Positions 46,784-56,121 of a DNA stretch of 64,000 nucleotides are shown here, piece by piece. The position numbers were made by a program, and so were the translations under genes. Origin of the DNA: Myxococcales bacterium (GTDB taxonomy: Bacteria > Myxococcota > Polyangia > Nannocystales > Nannocystaceae); assembly GCA_016793465.1 (NCBI GenBank), contig JAEUJW010000017.1, positions 62,001 to 126,000 on the forward strand, in the 5' to 3' direction. The first letter of the stretch is position 1, and every line of letters starts with the position of its first letter. Below the pieces are notes generated by a model, which had not been told where the DNA came from, ran no database searches, and was given only the letters and a program-made list of their open reading frames with translations.

Positions 46784-48259
46784 TCACAGCCCGCCCTTGA
46801 TGGCGACGCCGAGGCCGCTGAGGCACATCTCGTCGAGGGTGCCCTCGCCGAGGCCGACGTCGATCGGCGCGTCGAGGCCGACCTCGGCGAGCATCTCCTG
46901 CACGCCGGGGTTCATGAGGGTGTTGTCGAAGGTGCAGCGCACGTGGACCTTGTCGCCGCCGCGCACGCGGAAGCCTTCGCTGACGGGGGTGTCGTAGGCG
47001 TAGGAGCGCTGCCAGTTGTAGTCGTACTTGGGGGTCTGCAGCAGGCAGGTCTCGTCGCCGGTGTCGCCGCTCTCGACCCAGACCTTGAGGTCGACGCCGA
47101 CCTTGTGCATGTGGGCGAGCGCGGCCCACACGCGCACGTCGACGATGTCGGGGAAGTTGACCGACCAGGTGAACGACTCCTCGTGGCCGGAGGCGCCGGC
47201 GGGGATCAGCATCTCGCCGGTCTGCGACATGCCGAGGCCGGGGGCGCCGACGAGCACGAAGCGCGAGGTCCAGGCCGGCTCCTCGGACTTCCAGCGGATC
47301 GCCAGGCCGGTCTTGCTGTCCTTCTGCTCGCTCGCCTGGGCGTGGTAGTGCACGTTCAAGATCAGGCGGGTGCCGGGCGGGAGCTCGGTGCCGACGTCGG
47401 TCGGGGGCTCGATCGGCAGCGAGCCGGGGACCCAGCCGGCGATCAGCTGGGGCTGGCCCTGGATGCCCGCGCCGCCGTTGCAGTCGGTCTTGACGCCGCC
47501 GGGCCACGCGGCGGACTCGCCGGTGGGGTCGACGTAGATGAGCACGTGGTGGACGACGCCGGTGTTGCCGGGGATGACCTGCAGGCCGTCGACGTAGACG
47601 GTCTCGGTGTTGCCGGGGTCGATGCTCAGGCAGTTGAAGTAGTCGCGGACCTGGCCGGCGGCGGGGATCGTGACCTCGGACTGCATGAGCTCGGTGGTGC
47701 TCGGGTCCTGGAGGTCGAGCGAGGGCGGGTCGGGCAGCGGCGCGGCGAGGGCCGGGTCGCCCTCGGGGGCGCCGAGGTCGGCCCAGTCGCGGAACAGCTG
47801 CTTCTCGGCGTCGTCCAGGCGGGCGTCGTGCTTGAAGGCGAAGGGCGGGGTGCACTCGTCGGTCTCGACCGCGTGCCACGGCGGCATGAGGGCCATGTCG
47901 ACGTCGAGGGCCATGGCGGGGGCCCACGGCTTGGTCATCTCGTAGGTGGCCATGTCGAACGGGGCGACGCCGCCGGCGTTGTGACAGCTGCGGCAGTGCT
48001 GGGCGGTCAGGGGGGCGATGTCCTCGTGCCAGTTGGGGCGCACGGCGGCGTCGCCGGTGTCGTCGGTCGATCCGCCGTCGTCGGTCGGGGTCGGCTCGGT
48101 CGCGCTCGACGTCGGCGGCGGGTCGCCGGTGGCGCCGGCGGTGGTGCCGGTGGGATCCTCGGTGCCGGTGCCTTCATCGTCGCCCGAGTCCTTGCAGGCG
48201 AGCGGAGCGGCGAGGGCGGCGAGGACGAACACGAACTTGCTGCGGCGACGGATCGACAT
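46784..48259 (-). CDS. Lipoprotein with c-heme motif and copper type II monooxygenase-like domains
   Basis: From the ATG at 48259 the 491-residue product has a leader ending APLACK, a Thr/Gly/Asp linker, and one CxxCH heme site (CRSCH, 89-93, followed by NAGGVAPFD). The C-terminal part matches the PHM-like copper monooxygenase fold: VIPGNTGVVHHVLIYV (His-His), ILNVHYHAQ (HxH) and ALAHMHKVGVDLKV (copper-site HMH). Such proteins could hydroxylate an extracellular substrate using the heme domain as electron donor (inference). TACGCA ends 7 nt before the ATG. Confidence 0.78.
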   Translation of the reverse strand: MSIRRRSKFVFVLAALAAPLACKDSGDDEGTGTEDPTGTTAGATGDPPPTSSATEPTPTDDGGSTDDTGDAAVRPNWHEDIAPLTAQHCRSCHNAGGVAPFDMATYEMTKPWAPAMALDVDMALMPPWHAVETDECTPPFAFKHDARLDDAEKQLFRDWADLGAPEGDPALAAPLPDPPSLDLQDPSTTELMQSEVTIPAAGQVRDYFNCLSIDPGNTETVYVDGLQVIPGNTGVVHHVLIYVDPTGESAAWPGGVKTDCNGGAGIQGQPQLIAGWVPGSLPIEPPTDVGTELPPGTRLILNVHYHAQASEQKDSKTGLAIRWKSEEPAWTSRFVLVGAPGLGMSQTGEMLIPAGASGHEESFTWSVNFPDIVDVRVWAALAHMHKVGVDLKVWVESGDTGDETCLLQTPKYDYNWQRSYAYDTPVSEGFRVRGGDKVHVRCTFDNTLMNPGVQEMLAEVGLDAPIDVGLGEGTLDEMCLSGLGVAIKGGL

Positions 48260-48433
48260 GCCGGGGTGCGTAGCAAACCGCGTTCCAACGCCATTGTGCG
48301 TCGCGGCTGGGGCGTCCGCGTGGCCCGTGGTCGCGACCTTGACTCGAGTCCGGGGGACGCCGCTCCATCGGGCAGTTCCGAGCCGCGGGGTCGGCTCGAC
48401 AGCGCGGACGGTGCTGATGCACTCTGGCGCGCC

Positions 48434-48907
48434 ATGAAGTTCCTGCAGAGCACCGACCTGATCCCGAGCGCCGACGAGCTGGCTCCGCTGACCGAGGATC
48501 AGAATCTGGCGATCCTCGAGTGTCTGTTCCTCACGGTCCTCATCGACGGGAGGATCGAGGCCAGCGAGGTCAAGGCGTTCGTGGCGTCGGCGCTGCTGTG
48601 GCCGTGGAATTGGGGCAACGAGGCCGCGACGCTGAAGGCCAAGCTCGAGGTCGCCTCGGACGCGCTGAGGGGGGTCGGGCAGGAGGGCATGCAGGAGCAC
48701 CTGCAGGCCCTCGGCGAGCGGGTGCCGGGCGCGGCGCTGCGGGAGAAGACGTTCGCCGGGATGTTCGCGCTGATGATCGCCGACGGGCGGCTCGACGAGC
48801 GCGAGCGGGCGGCGGCGCTGGACTTCGCGCGCATCTTCGACATCGACCCGGCGCGCGCCAAGCAGCTGGTCGAGCAGGTGACGGCGGCGCGGGTCGCGAA
48901 GGCGTAG
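48434..48907 (+). CDS. TerB-like domain protein
   Basis: The 157-residue helical product shows LFLTVLIDGRIEASEVKAF and FALMIADGRLDERERAAAL, the two (A/I)DGxxxxxE segments typical of tellurite-resistance TerB/DUF533-like proteins, in which the acidic residues bind metal. No signal peptide. The ATG at 48434 begins a clear break in coding character relative to the upstream open frame; CACTCT ends 8 nt before it. Convergent with the lipoprotein at 48914. Confidence 0.65.
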   Translation: MKFLQSTDLIPSADELAPLTEDQNLAILECLFLTVLIDGRIEASEVKAFVASALLWPWNWGNEAATLKAKLEVASDALRGVGQEGMQEHLQALGERVPGAALREKTFAGMFALMIADGRLDERERAAALDFARIFDIDPARAKQLVEQVTAARVAKA

Positions 48908-48913
48908 GGCGCG

Positions 48914-49729
48914 TCAGTCCTGCTCGGCGACCGCGCCGGTGCTGGTCACGTGGTAGACGCGGTCGCGGCGCGGGCCGTCGACGCGGACCTCGATGGTGTC
49001 GGCGTCGATGCGGGTGAACACGAGGCTCGCGGTGTTGCCGCTCGGCAGCGTGAGCTCGTAGGTGCCGGCCTGGGGCACGGGGTCGACGGGGCGCATCTCG
49101 ACGTCCTCGATGCCGAGGGCGAACTCGCCGCGGTCGTTGGACCAGTCGCGGGTGCCGTCGACGACGATGCCGCCGGCGAGGCCGGCGTCGGCGTCGAGCA
49201 GGCGCTGGGTGCGGTCGCCCTCGACGGTGGTGACGCGGCCCTCGCGGTCGAAGGTGAGGTCGGTGACGACGTGGCGGCTGTCGGCGGTCCAGGTGACGAC
49301 GGCGGTGCCGTCGAGGGTGAGCGCGCCGTTGGAGAAGCCGGTGGCGGTGTGGGTGACGACGGTCGAGTCGTCCTTCAGCTCGACCGAGATGTGGAGCACG
49401 CCGGCGTAGTGGCGGCCCTTGTAGGTGCAGTCGTCGGCGAGGTCGCCGAAGTCGATGGTGACGCCGTGGTCGCCGTCGGCGGTGACGACGGCGCAGGCGG
49501 ACTCGGCGGCGATGAAGGCCTGGAGCTCGGCGATGGCGGTCTGGACGGCGTCGCCGAGGGTGAAGCTGGTCGAGATCTCGATGATGTCCTGCTGCACCGC
49601 CTCGGCCTGGCCGGTGGCGACGCTCTCGTCGACGGCCATGCGCAGCTCGGCGGCGGTCGCTCCGCCGAAGTCACAGGCGGCGAGGCTGGTGAGGAGGGCG
49701 ATGCAGGGGGCGAGGCGTGGTGCGTGCAT
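48914..49729 (-). CDS. Lipoprotein of unknown function, fourth gene of a lipoprotein operon
   Basis: The 271-residue product has a leader ending LTSLAACD and a beta-rich mature domain with two further Cys (SACAVV, DDCTYKG) about 30 residues apart. WTADSRHVVTDLTFDREG suggests repeated strands. Not recognised. It follows the lipoprotein at 49812 by 82 bp on the same strand and likely shares its transcript. Confidence 0.6.
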   Translation of the reverse strand: MHAPRLAPCIALLTSLAACDFGGATAAELRMAVDESVATGQAEAVQQDIIEISTSFTLGDAVQTAIAELQAFIAAESACAVVTADGDHGVTIDFGDLADDCTYKGRHYAGVLHISVELKDDSTVVTHTATGFSNGALTLDGTAVVTWTADSRHVVTDLTFDREGRVTTVEGDRTQRLLDADAGLAGGIVVDGTRDWSNDRGEFALGIEDVEMRPVDPVPQAGTYELTLPSGNTASLVFTRIDADTIEVRVDGPRRDRVYHVTSTGAVAEQD

Positions 49730-49811
49730 GGGTTCGTCCGTGGAGCAGGAATCGGGCCAGGTGTGCGGGGCGCCGTTCTCGCGGGTGAGCGCGGCGCGGG
49801 GCGGACTCGAG

Positions 49812-50618
49812 TCAAGGGTCGTCGTCGCAGGTCTGCTCGACGCTGAAGGTGCGGCCGCGCGGACCGACGACGTCGAGCTCGGCGGTGCCGTCGTAGGTCC
49901 ACGAGAGGGCGCGGCCGCTGGCCCAGGCGATGTGGACCTCGCCGGCGCGCGGGCAGCCGGCGGCGCACACCTCGATGCCGGCGGCGCCGACGTCGATGGT
50001 GCGGTCGGCGAACACGAACTCGGCGCCGAGGTCGGCGTGCACGCAGCCCTGCTGGCGGACCCACGAGATCTCGTGGCGGAGGTGGAGGTCGCCGCGGTCG
50101 CGGGTGGTGAGCTCGGCCTCGGCGGTGTAGCTGCGCGGCTCGCCCTTCGTGGTCGGGATGCGCAGGGTCGAGGTGGCGGCCTGGACCTCGGTCTGGCCGA
50201 TCGTCAGGGCGGTCAGGGTGGTGGTGTAGCGGGTGGCGAGCACGCAGTCGGCGCCGTCGCAGGTGCCGGTCTCGGTGGTGAGGTCGATGCGCAGGTCGCC
50301 GTCGACGAACACGCCGCGGTAGCGGCACTTTTTGAAGAGGAGGGCGACGTAGGTCGACTGATCGGTGTCGAGGGTCAGGCACTTCGGGTCGTCGAGGTCG
50401 TCGGCGAGGCCGCCTTCGATCTGTTTGATCACCTGCTGCGGCGCGAGCGCGAGGGAGATGCCCTTCAGGTCGACGATGCCGAGCAGGCCGTCGTAGAGCT
50501 TCAGCTGGGCCGAGCTGCCGCCGAGCGCGGCGATGGTGTCGCGGGCGACGATCTCGTCGTCGGTCTCGGGGGCGTCGCAGGCGGCGAGCGTCGCGAGGGC
50601 GAGCAGGAGCGGGCGCAC
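49812..50618 (-). CDS. Lipoprotein of unknown function, third gene of the operon
   Basis: The 268-residue product starts at the GTG at 50618 with a leader ending LATLAACD. It is beta-rich with four Cys pairs (CLTLD ... KKCRYRG, TGTCDGADCVL, GCVHAD, EVCAAGCPRAG). The layout resembles the next lipoprotein (48914): N-terminal helix, then strands around a DDC/KKC pair followed by Y(K/R)G, so the two may be distant paralogues. An earlier in-frame ATG at 50699 would add a leader without a signal sequence. Confidence 0.6.
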   Translation of the reverse strand: MRPLLLALATLAACDAPETDDEIVARDTIAALGGSSAQLKLYDGLLGIVDLKGISLALAPQQVIKQIEGGLADDLDDPKCLTLDTDQSTYVALLFKKCRYRGVFVDGDLRIDLTTETGTCDGADCVLATRYTTTLTALTIGQTEVQAATSTLRIPTTKGEPRSYTAEAELTTRDRGDLHLRHEISWVRQQGCVHADLGAEFVFADRTIDVGAAGIEVCAAGCPRAGEVHIAWASGRALSWTYDGTAELDVVGPRGRTFSVEQTCDDDP

Positions 50619-50709
50619 GCGAGGGGCAGAGCATGCGGCGTGCCAGGTGCGGGCGGCTGTGATCGCGGGGCTCACGGGCGTGGGGTGGACTCGAGTCAAG
50701 GGTATGCGG

Positions 50710-51150
50710 TCAGGGACAGAAAGGGGGGACGTCGGGCGGGCAGTCGGCGGGCTCGCAGCGCAGCGGGACGGCGAGCGACTGGTCGTCGCCGTCGGCGAGG
50801 TCGGCGAAGCCGCAGGCCAGGCGGTCGCCCTCGCCGCAGCCGAGGCGGTCGTGGCCGAGCACGGCGATCTGGCGGGTGTCGGCGAGGGCGGTGTCGACGA
50901 GCGGCTGCATGGCCGCGCGCAGGGCGGCGGTGAGGTCGGCGAGGTCGGTGGCGCCGTCGAGGGTGACGCAGCGGCGCGCGAGCGTGCAGAGCTCGCCGTC
51001 GTGGTCGCCGTAGACCTCGATCGAGAGGCTGGCGAGGCCGCGGTAGCGGTCCGTCGTGCAGGTGGCGTCGGCGTCGAGCTCGAGGGCGAGGACCGCGTCG
51101 TCTTCGACGGCGCAGGCGGCGAGCAGGGCGGTGAGGAGCAGGCGCTTCAC
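50710..51150 (-). CDS. Small Cys-rich lipoprotein, second gene of the operon
   Basis: The 146-residue product has a short leader ending LLAACAV. It contains about eight Cys in pairs (TCTTDRY, LCTLARRC, LGCGEGDRLACG, CEPADCPPDVPPFC). The GTG start overlaps the stop of the upstream gene by 4 bp, a translational coupling arrangement. Not recognised. Confidence 0.6.
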   Translation of the reverse strand: MKRLLLTALLAACAVEDDAVLALELDADATCTTDRYRGLASLSIEVYGDHDGELCTLARRCVTLDGATDLADLTAALRAAMQPLVDTALADTRQIAVLGHDRLGCGEGDRLACGFADLADGDDQSLAVPLRCEPADCPPDVPPFCP

Positions 51151-52313
51151 GGGGCCACGAGCACGAGGTGGGGTTCGCGAGGGTCGCGCAGGCCGAGGCC
51201 GAGGCCGAGGCCGAGCGCGAGGCCGCCGAGCACGGCGCCGGTGATGCCGAGCGCGAGGGCGGTGCGGCGGCGCGGTGGTCTGGCGGGCGGTGGTTGGGCG
51301 GGCGGTGGTTGGGCGGGCGAGGCGAGCACCTGCAGGGCCGCGTCGGCGGCGGTGTCGGCCCGGGCGACGCGGCGCAGCTGGCCGGCGAGCATGAGGCGGG
51401 CGACCGGCGCGGGGGTGGTGTCGAGCCAGACGACGGCGACGGCGCCGACGCGGGCCTGCACGGCCGCGCGGGCGCTGGGGCGCTCGGGGTCGAGGAGGCC
51501 GCGGGTCCACCACGGGCCGAGCGGGGCCGAGGGATCGGCGGAGAGAGAGGCGCGGAGCTCGGCGCTGTCGTCGAGCTCGGTGACGCCGGAGCGCGTGGTG
51601 TGGCCGGGGGCGGCGACGCGGACGACGTGGAGGCCCGGGCGCAGGGCGGCGGGGAGCTCGTGACAGTCGACGGTGACGACGGCGTCGGACGGAGCGACGG
51701 CGAGGCGGACGGGACGCGGGGGGCGCAGCGCGAGCTCGTCGACGACCTTGATGAAGGCGAGGCCGACGTCGGGGCCGTAGAGGGCGGTGACGGGGCGCCG
51801 GGCGGGGTCGAGGGCGAGGGCGAGGGCGTAGCGGGCGCGGGCGCGGTCCGGGTCGCCGGGCTGGTCGCGGGTGGTGTAGGCGAGGCCGAGCTGGAACTCG
51901 ATCTCCCACAGGGTCGCGGTGCAGGCGGGGCCGCCCTCGAGCACGGCGAGGGCCGACCGCTCGGCGCGGTCGAGGGCGGCGAGCATGTCGGCGGGGCGCT
52001 GGGCCAGCCAGGCGGCGCGGGCGGCGGCGAGGTCCTGCTCGATCGAGGCGAGCGCGGCGGCGGCGGACGACTGGGCGGCGCGGTCCTCGGCGATCAATTG
52101 TGCGCGCAGGTCGGCGGCGTCGCGGGGGTGATGGCCGGCGGATCGCAGGGCCGCGTCGACGCCGTCGGTCGCGGCGGCGGGGGTGCGGGGGAGCACGAGG
52201 ACCGCGTCGCCGGCGACGACGGGGCGGGCGGCGAACAGGACGAGCGACGCGGCGAGGCAGGTTGCGACGGCCCGGGTGAATGCTGCCGGGGAGCTGTCGC
52301 GGTGCCGTATCAT
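51147..52313 (-). CDS. Secreted protein with TPR/PEGA-like regions and C-terminal membrane anchor
   Basis: The 388-residue product has a signal peptide (to about residue 35, VVAGDA), a helical region with TPR-like pattern (75-170: AALASIEQDLAAARAAW, FQLGLAYTTRD), a PEGA-like strand set (210-255: VRLAVAPSDAVVTVD, PGLHVVRVAAPGH), a Pro-rich stretch, and a C-terminal hydrophobic Gly/Leu helix (345-375). It heads the operon 52313-48914. Its ATG is only 6 bp from the GTG of the divergent kinase. Confidence 0.6.
   Translation of the reverse strand: MIRHRDSSPAAFTRAVATCLAASLVLFAARPVVAGDAVLVLPRTPAAATDGVDAALRSAGHHPRDAADLRAQLIAEDRAAQSSAAAALASIEQDLAAARAAWLAQRPADMLAALDRAERSALAVLEGGPACTATLWEIEFQLGLAYTTRDQPGDPDRARARYALALALDPARRPVTALYGPDVGLAFIKVVDELALRPPRPVRLAVAPSDAVVTVDCHELPAALRPGLHVVRVAAPGHTTRSGVTELDDSAELRASLSADPSAPLGPWWTRGLLDPERPSARAAVQARVGAVAVVWLDTTPAPVARLMLAGQLRRVARADTAADAALQVLASPAQPPPAQPPPARPPRRRTALALGITGAVLGGLALGLGLGLGLRDPREPHLVLVAP
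52308..52313 (+). promoter_or_regulatory. -10-like TATCAT of the kinase gene, overlapping the divergent start codon
   Basis: TATCAT ends 6 nt before the GTG at 52320 and its last three bases are the complement of the ATG of the opposite gene, so the two promoters must overlap each other's coding sequence. Confidence 0.4.
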
Positions 52314-52319
52314 GGGCAG

Positions 52320-53963
52320 GTGAGCGGGGCGAGACGTCTGGGCCGCTACGAGGTCGGCGAACGGCTCGGGAGCGGCGGGCTCGGCGAAGTGTATCTGGCC
52401 CATGTCGAGGGAGCCAGAGGCTTCCGCAAGCGCGTGGTGATCAAGCAGATCCGTCGCGAGCTCGCGGCGCGCCCGGAGGTGGCGTCGCTGCTGCGCGCCG
52501 AGGCGGAGGTTGTGCAGCGGCTGGCGCACGGCAACATCGTGCAGGTGCTCGACTTCGGGGTGGAGGACGGCCAGGCGTACGTGGTGATGGAGCACGTCGA
52601 CGGGGCGTCGCTGGCGGCGCTGCTGGCCGACGCGGGGGCGCGGGCGCAGCTCGACGCGGCGGCGGCGCTGTTCGTGGTCGAGGCGGTGTGCGCGGCGCTG
52701 GCCCACGCGCACGCGCAGCCGGGGCTGGTGCATCGCGACGTGACGCCGGCGAACATCCTGGTGTCGCGCGACGGGGTGGTGAAGCTGACGGACTTCGGGA
52801 TCGCGTCGCTGATCGCGACCACGGCCGACGCGGGCACGCCGGGCTACGCGGCGCCGGAGCAGCGCGCGGGGCGGGCGGTCGACGCGCGGGCCGACGTGTA
52901 CGCGCTCGGAGTGGTGCTCGGTGAGCTGGTCGCCGGCGAGGACGAGGCGCTGCGGGCGATCGCGCGGCGGGCGAGTTCACCTGAACGTGAGGACAGGTTC
53001 GCGTCGGCGGAGGCGCTGGCGGCGGCGCTCGAGCGCTGGCGGGCGGAGCGGGGGATCTTGCGCGCGGCGCCGGGGCTGGCGCTCGCGGTGCGCGGGCTGC
53101 AGGCGCGAAGCGCCAGGCTGGCGGACGGCGTGGGGGCCTCGCTGGCGCGGCGCGGGCGCGAGGCGGTGACGGCCGCGCTGGCGCCCGCGCGGCCGCGCAG
53201 GGCTCGGTGGGTGGGGCTGGCAGGCGGGGCGCTGGGGCTCGGGGCGCTCGCGTGGGCGGCGGTGACGCTGGCCGGCGCAGCCGGGACGGCGACGCGGGAA
53301 GCGGCGGGCGAGGCGGCGAACGGGAGCGCCGCGAGCGTCGCGGCGGGCAGGCTCGACGAGCGGGCGGGCGACGCGGCACTCGGCGGTGCGCCCACGAGCG
53401 AGGCGGGAGCGACGATCGGTGCGCCGTTCGGCGACGCGGATGCGAAGGGGGATGCGCCCGCGAGCGCAGCGGGGGCGACGATCGGTACGCTGGTGAGCGA
53501 CGCTGATGCGAAGGTTGATGCGCCCGCGAGCGCAGCGGGGGCGACGATCGGTGCGCCATCCGGCGACGCGGATGCGAAGGGTGATGCGCCCGCGAGCGAA
53601 GCCACGGGCGGTGTGCTGGCGAGTGACGCGGCGGCGGACGTGGGTGCGCCAGCAAGCGACGCGCGTGCGAGCGACGCGGGGGTCGGGCTCGGCGCGGGTG
53701 AGCAGCCGGCGATCTCGGGCGGGGAAAAAAGTAAATTAAAAACTATTAAACATTCGCGGCGGGAGAAGGGGCGGCTCTTATTAAATTTGGTGCCGTGGGC
53801 CGAGGCGAGCGTCGACGGGCGGGTGCTCGGGCGGACGCCGCTGGCGGTCGATCTGGCGGCGGGACGCTATACGATGGAGCTGGTCAACCCGGAGCTCGGG
53901 CAGCGGCGCACGCGTACGATCATTATTAATGGCGGGGGAGAGACCCGCGTGACCGACTGGTAG
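52320..53963 (+). CDS. Ser/Thr protein kinase with membrane anchor and PEGA-like C-terminus
   Basis: The 547-residue product has a kinase domain (9-245): [11 protein letters not shown] loop, Lys42, [11 protein letters not shown] (His138, Asp140), DFG at 158-160 and YAAPEQ. One hydrophobic segment follows near 300-325, then an Ala/Asp/Gly linker built from three 22-residue tandem repeats, and a C-terminal PEGA-like domain (about 485-547: [27 protein letters not shown]). Kinase domain inside, PEGA outside is the usual topology. The segment before PEGA is extremely AT-rich for this genome. The next gene begins 3 bp after its stop. Confidence 0.88.
   Translation: MSGARRLGRYEVGERLGSGGLGEVYLAHVEGARGFRKRVVIKQIRRELAARPEVASLLRAEAEVVQRLAHGNIVQVLDFGVEDGQAYVVMEHVDGASLAALLADAGARAQLDAAAALFVVEAVCAALAHAHAQPGLVHRDVTPANILVSRDGVVKLTDFGIASLIATTADAGTPGYAAPEQRAGRAVDARADVYALGVVLGELVAGEDEALRAIARRASSPEREDRFASAEALAAALERWRAERGILRAAPGLALAVRGLQARSARLADGVGASLARRGREAVTAALAPARPRRARWVGLAGGALGLGALAWAAVTLAGAAGTATREAAGEAANGSAASVAAGRLDERAGDAALGGAPTSEAGATIGAPFGDADAKGDAPASAAGATIGTLVSDADAKVDAPASAAGATIGAPSGDADAKGDAPASEATGGVLASDAAADVGAPASDARASDAGVGLGAGEQPAISGGEKSKLKTIKHSRREKGRLLLNLVPWAEASVDGRVLGRTPLAVDLAAGRYTMELVNPELGQRRTRTIIINGGGETRVTDW
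53409..53606 (+). repeat. Three 66-bp tandem repeats inside the kinase gene
   Basis: Units start at 53409, 53475 and 53541 with GCGACGATCGGT and encode 22-residue blocks of the form [19 protein letters not shown] plus AAG. The linker length can be expected to vary between strains. Confidence 0.85.
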
Positions 53964-53965
53964 GC

Positions 53966-55366
53966 ATGCACGACGGAACTTCGCACACCCAGCAGCTCCG
54001 CGACGATCGCGGGGGCGTCTCTCTGCGTCGGCACCCGCTGCGCGTCACGGTGCTCTCGGGGCCGGACCGCAAGAAGACGGGCGACTTCACCGGCGACCGC
54101 GTCGTCATCGGGTCGCACGAGAGCTGCGACCTGGTGCTGAGCGACCCGACGGTGTCGCGGCAGCACCTCGAGGTCTCGCTGGTGCCGCGGGGCTACGCGC
54201 TGCACGACCTCGACTCGCGCAACGGGACGTTCATCGGCGAGGTGCGGGTCGGCGAGGTGACGATCGACCGCGAGACCAGGGTGCGGCTCGGCGGGACCGA
54301 GCTGCGGCTGACGCCGCTGCGCACCACGGTGGACCTGAAGCTGCCGGACGCCGACCGGTTCGGGGCGCTGCTCGGGCGCAGCCCGGCCATGCGCAGGGTG
54401 TTCGAGGTGCTCGCGCGGGTGGCGGGCAGCGACGCGACGGTGCTGATCACCGGCGAGTCGGGGACCGGCAAGGAGGTCGCGGCGCGGGCGCTGCACGAGG
54501 CCAGCCCGCGGCGCAACGGGCCGTTCGTGGTGGTCGACTGCGGCGGGCTGGCGGCCAACCTGGTGGAGAGCGAGCTGTACGGGCACCAGCGCGGGGCGTT
54601 CACCGGCGCGGCGCAGGCGCGCGACGGAGCGTTCGTGGCGGCCGACGGGGGCACGCTGTTCCTCGACGAGATCGGCGAGCTGCCGCTCGAGCAGCAGACG
54701 CGCTTGCTCGGGGCGCTCGAGCGGCGGCAGGTCCAGCCGCTCGGCAGCAACCGCATGCGCGCGGTCGACGTGCGGGTGGTCGCGGCGACCAACCGCGACC
54801 TGCGCAAGGAGGTCAACCGCGGCGGCTTTCGTCCCGACCTGTACTTTCGCCTGGCGGTGGTCGGCGTGCACATGCCGCCGCTGCGCGAGCACCTCGAGGA
54901 CATCCCGATGTACGTCGCGGCGATGCTGGCGGAGTGGTCGGAGGGCGGGGCGGCGGGGCTCGACGCCGAGACGGTGGCGCGCTTGCAGGCGCAGACGTGG
55001 CCGGGCAACGTCCGCGAGCTGCGCAACACGATCGAGCGGGCGGTGCTGCTCGGCGAGCTGGCGCTGCCTGGCGGCGACGAGCCGCGGGCCGACGTGAAGG
55101 AGCCGACGAGCGCGGGCGCGGCGGCGGCGCTGCCGGGGCCCGGGGCGGTCGATCCGGACGTGCCGTTCAAGGTCGGCAAGGCGGCGCTGGTCGAGGCGTA
55201 CGAGCGGGCCTACGTGGCGGCGCTGATGCAGCGGTGGAACCAGAACATCACGCGGGCGACGCGGGCGGCGGAGATCGATCGGGTGTACCTGCTGCGCCTG
55301 CTCGACCGCTACGGGCTGCGGCCGGGTCGCGGCGGAGGCCATAGCGGCGGACAAACCGAGGCGTGA
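53966..55366 (+). CDS. FHA-domain sigma-54-dependent transcription activator
   Basis: The 466-residue protein has an N-terminal FHA domain (about 45-115: [31 protein letters not shown]), an AAA+ domain (130-380) with Walker A GESGTGKE, the sigma-54 contact loop RGAFTGA, Walker B GGTLFLDE and the arginine-finger region, and a C-terminal Fis-type helix-turn-helix ([22 protein letters not shown]). FHA binds phosphothreonine, so the adjacent kinase, only 3 bp upstream, is the likely input: kinase to FHA activator. Confidence 0.93.
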   Translation: MHDGTSHTQQLRDDRGGVSLRRHPLRVTVLSGPDRKKTGDFTGDRVVIGSHESCDLVLSDPTVSRQHLEVSLVPRGYALHDLDSRNGTFIGEVRVGEVTIDRETRVRLGGTELRLTPLRTTVDLKLPDADRFGALLGRSPAMRRVFEVLARVAGSDATVLITGESGTGKEVAARALHEASPRRNGPFVVVDCGGLAANLVESELYGHQRGAFTGAAQARDGAFVAADGGTLFLDEIGELPLEQQTRLLGALERRQVQPLGSNRMRAVDVRVVAATNRDLRKEVNRGGFRPDLYFRLAVVGVHMPPLREHLEDIPMYVAAMLAEWSEGGAAGLDAETVARLQAQTWPGNVRELRNTIERAVLLGELALPGGDEPRADVKEPTSAGAAAALPGPGAVDPDVPFKVGKAALVEAYERAYVAALMQRWNQNITRATRAAEIDRVYLLRLLDRYGLRPGRGGGHSGGQTEA

Positions 55367-55431
55367 TGGACGTGCGCGCGCGTTTCGGCGCGGCTCGGAA
55401 ATGCACGATCCGCGGCGGATCGAGAGACGGC

Positions 55432-55461
55432 TTGACGCAGCAAATGGCGCTGGCCGATAAG
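55432..55461 (+). promoter_or_regulatory. Sigma-70-type promoter of the three-gene ligase cassette
   Basis: TTGACG (55432-55437), 18-nt spacer and GATAAG (55456-55461) lie in the 136-bp gap after the activator gene, giving a leader of about 35 nt that includes AGAGGCGAG before the ATG at 55503. No GG-N10-GC sigma-54 signature was found in the gap. Confidence 0.5.
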
Positions 55462-55502
55462 ACAGTCGGCGCTGGAGCACCAGGGCCAAAGAGGCGAGCC
55501 CC

Positions 55503-56108
55503 ATGGCTAAACCGATCATCGTCACTCTGGGTGGGGTCGAGTCCCGCTTCGATCACGAGAAGCTGGACCGCACCAAGCTGTACGGCCGGCGCCAGCGCCA
55601 GGTGCTGGACCCCGGCGGGAAGAAGTGCGAGCGGGCCGAGCTGACGCGCGACGGGACGCTGCTGATCCGCTCGGGCATGACGGCGCAGGGCTACTTCGAC
55701 GAGGCGGGCACGTGGATCCCGAACGGCAAGCTGGTCGGGCTCGACGCCGAGGGCAACCCTGTCAAGCAGGTGCCGTCGACGCTCGGCGAGCCGCAGAAGC
55801 TGAGCGGGCCGGTCAAGCCCGACGAGGTGCTCGACCTGGCGGTGCGGGCGATCTACGTGCTGGCCGCGGAGCAGCTCGACCCCAAGCTCGAGGCGGAGCT
55901 GAAGGCCGGCAAGATCTACAAGTTCCCGTTCAACTACCGCCCCGACTACGAGTCGGAGGTGGCGTTCCTGGTCGGCAACGCGAACGGCTACTTCGCGATG
56001 GTCGGGACGCCCGCCGAGACGGTGTGGTGCGAGCTGCAGACGGTCGCGGCGGCCGAGGTCGCCGACGACGGCGGCGACGACGACGAGCTGGACTTCGAGA
56101 TGTTCTGA
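55503..56108 (+). CDS. Unrecognised protein, first gene of the ligase cassette
   Basis: The 201-residue cytoplasmic product has no signal or membrane segment. The first 100 residues are strand-rich with basic patches (RTKLYGRRQRQVLD, KKCERAELTRDG) and could form an OB- or SH3-like barrel; the second half has a helix (DEVLDLAVRAIYVL), KFPFNYRPDYESEVAFLV and a very acidic tail (DDGGDDDELDF). I do not recognise the family. Good ribosome site, own promoter, and 13 bp to the next gene. Function presumably linked to the ligase-like partner. Confidence 0.7.
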   Translation: MAKPIIVTLGGVESRFDHEKLDRTKLYGRRQRQVLDPGGKKCERAELTRDGTLLIRSGMTAQGYFDEAGTWIPNGKLVGLDAEGNPVKQVPSTLGEPQKLSGPVKPDEVLDLAVRAIYVLAAEQLDPKLEAELKAGKIYKFPFNYRPDYESEVAFLVGNANGYFAMVGTPAETVWCELQTVAAAEVADDGGDDDELDFEMF

Positions 56109-56121
56109 GGAGGCAACAGCG

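Noticed and set aside
55367..55502. A sigma-54 promoter before the ligase cassette
   Set aside because: No GG-N10-GC match was found; a sigma-70-like TTGACG-N18-GATAAG fits better.
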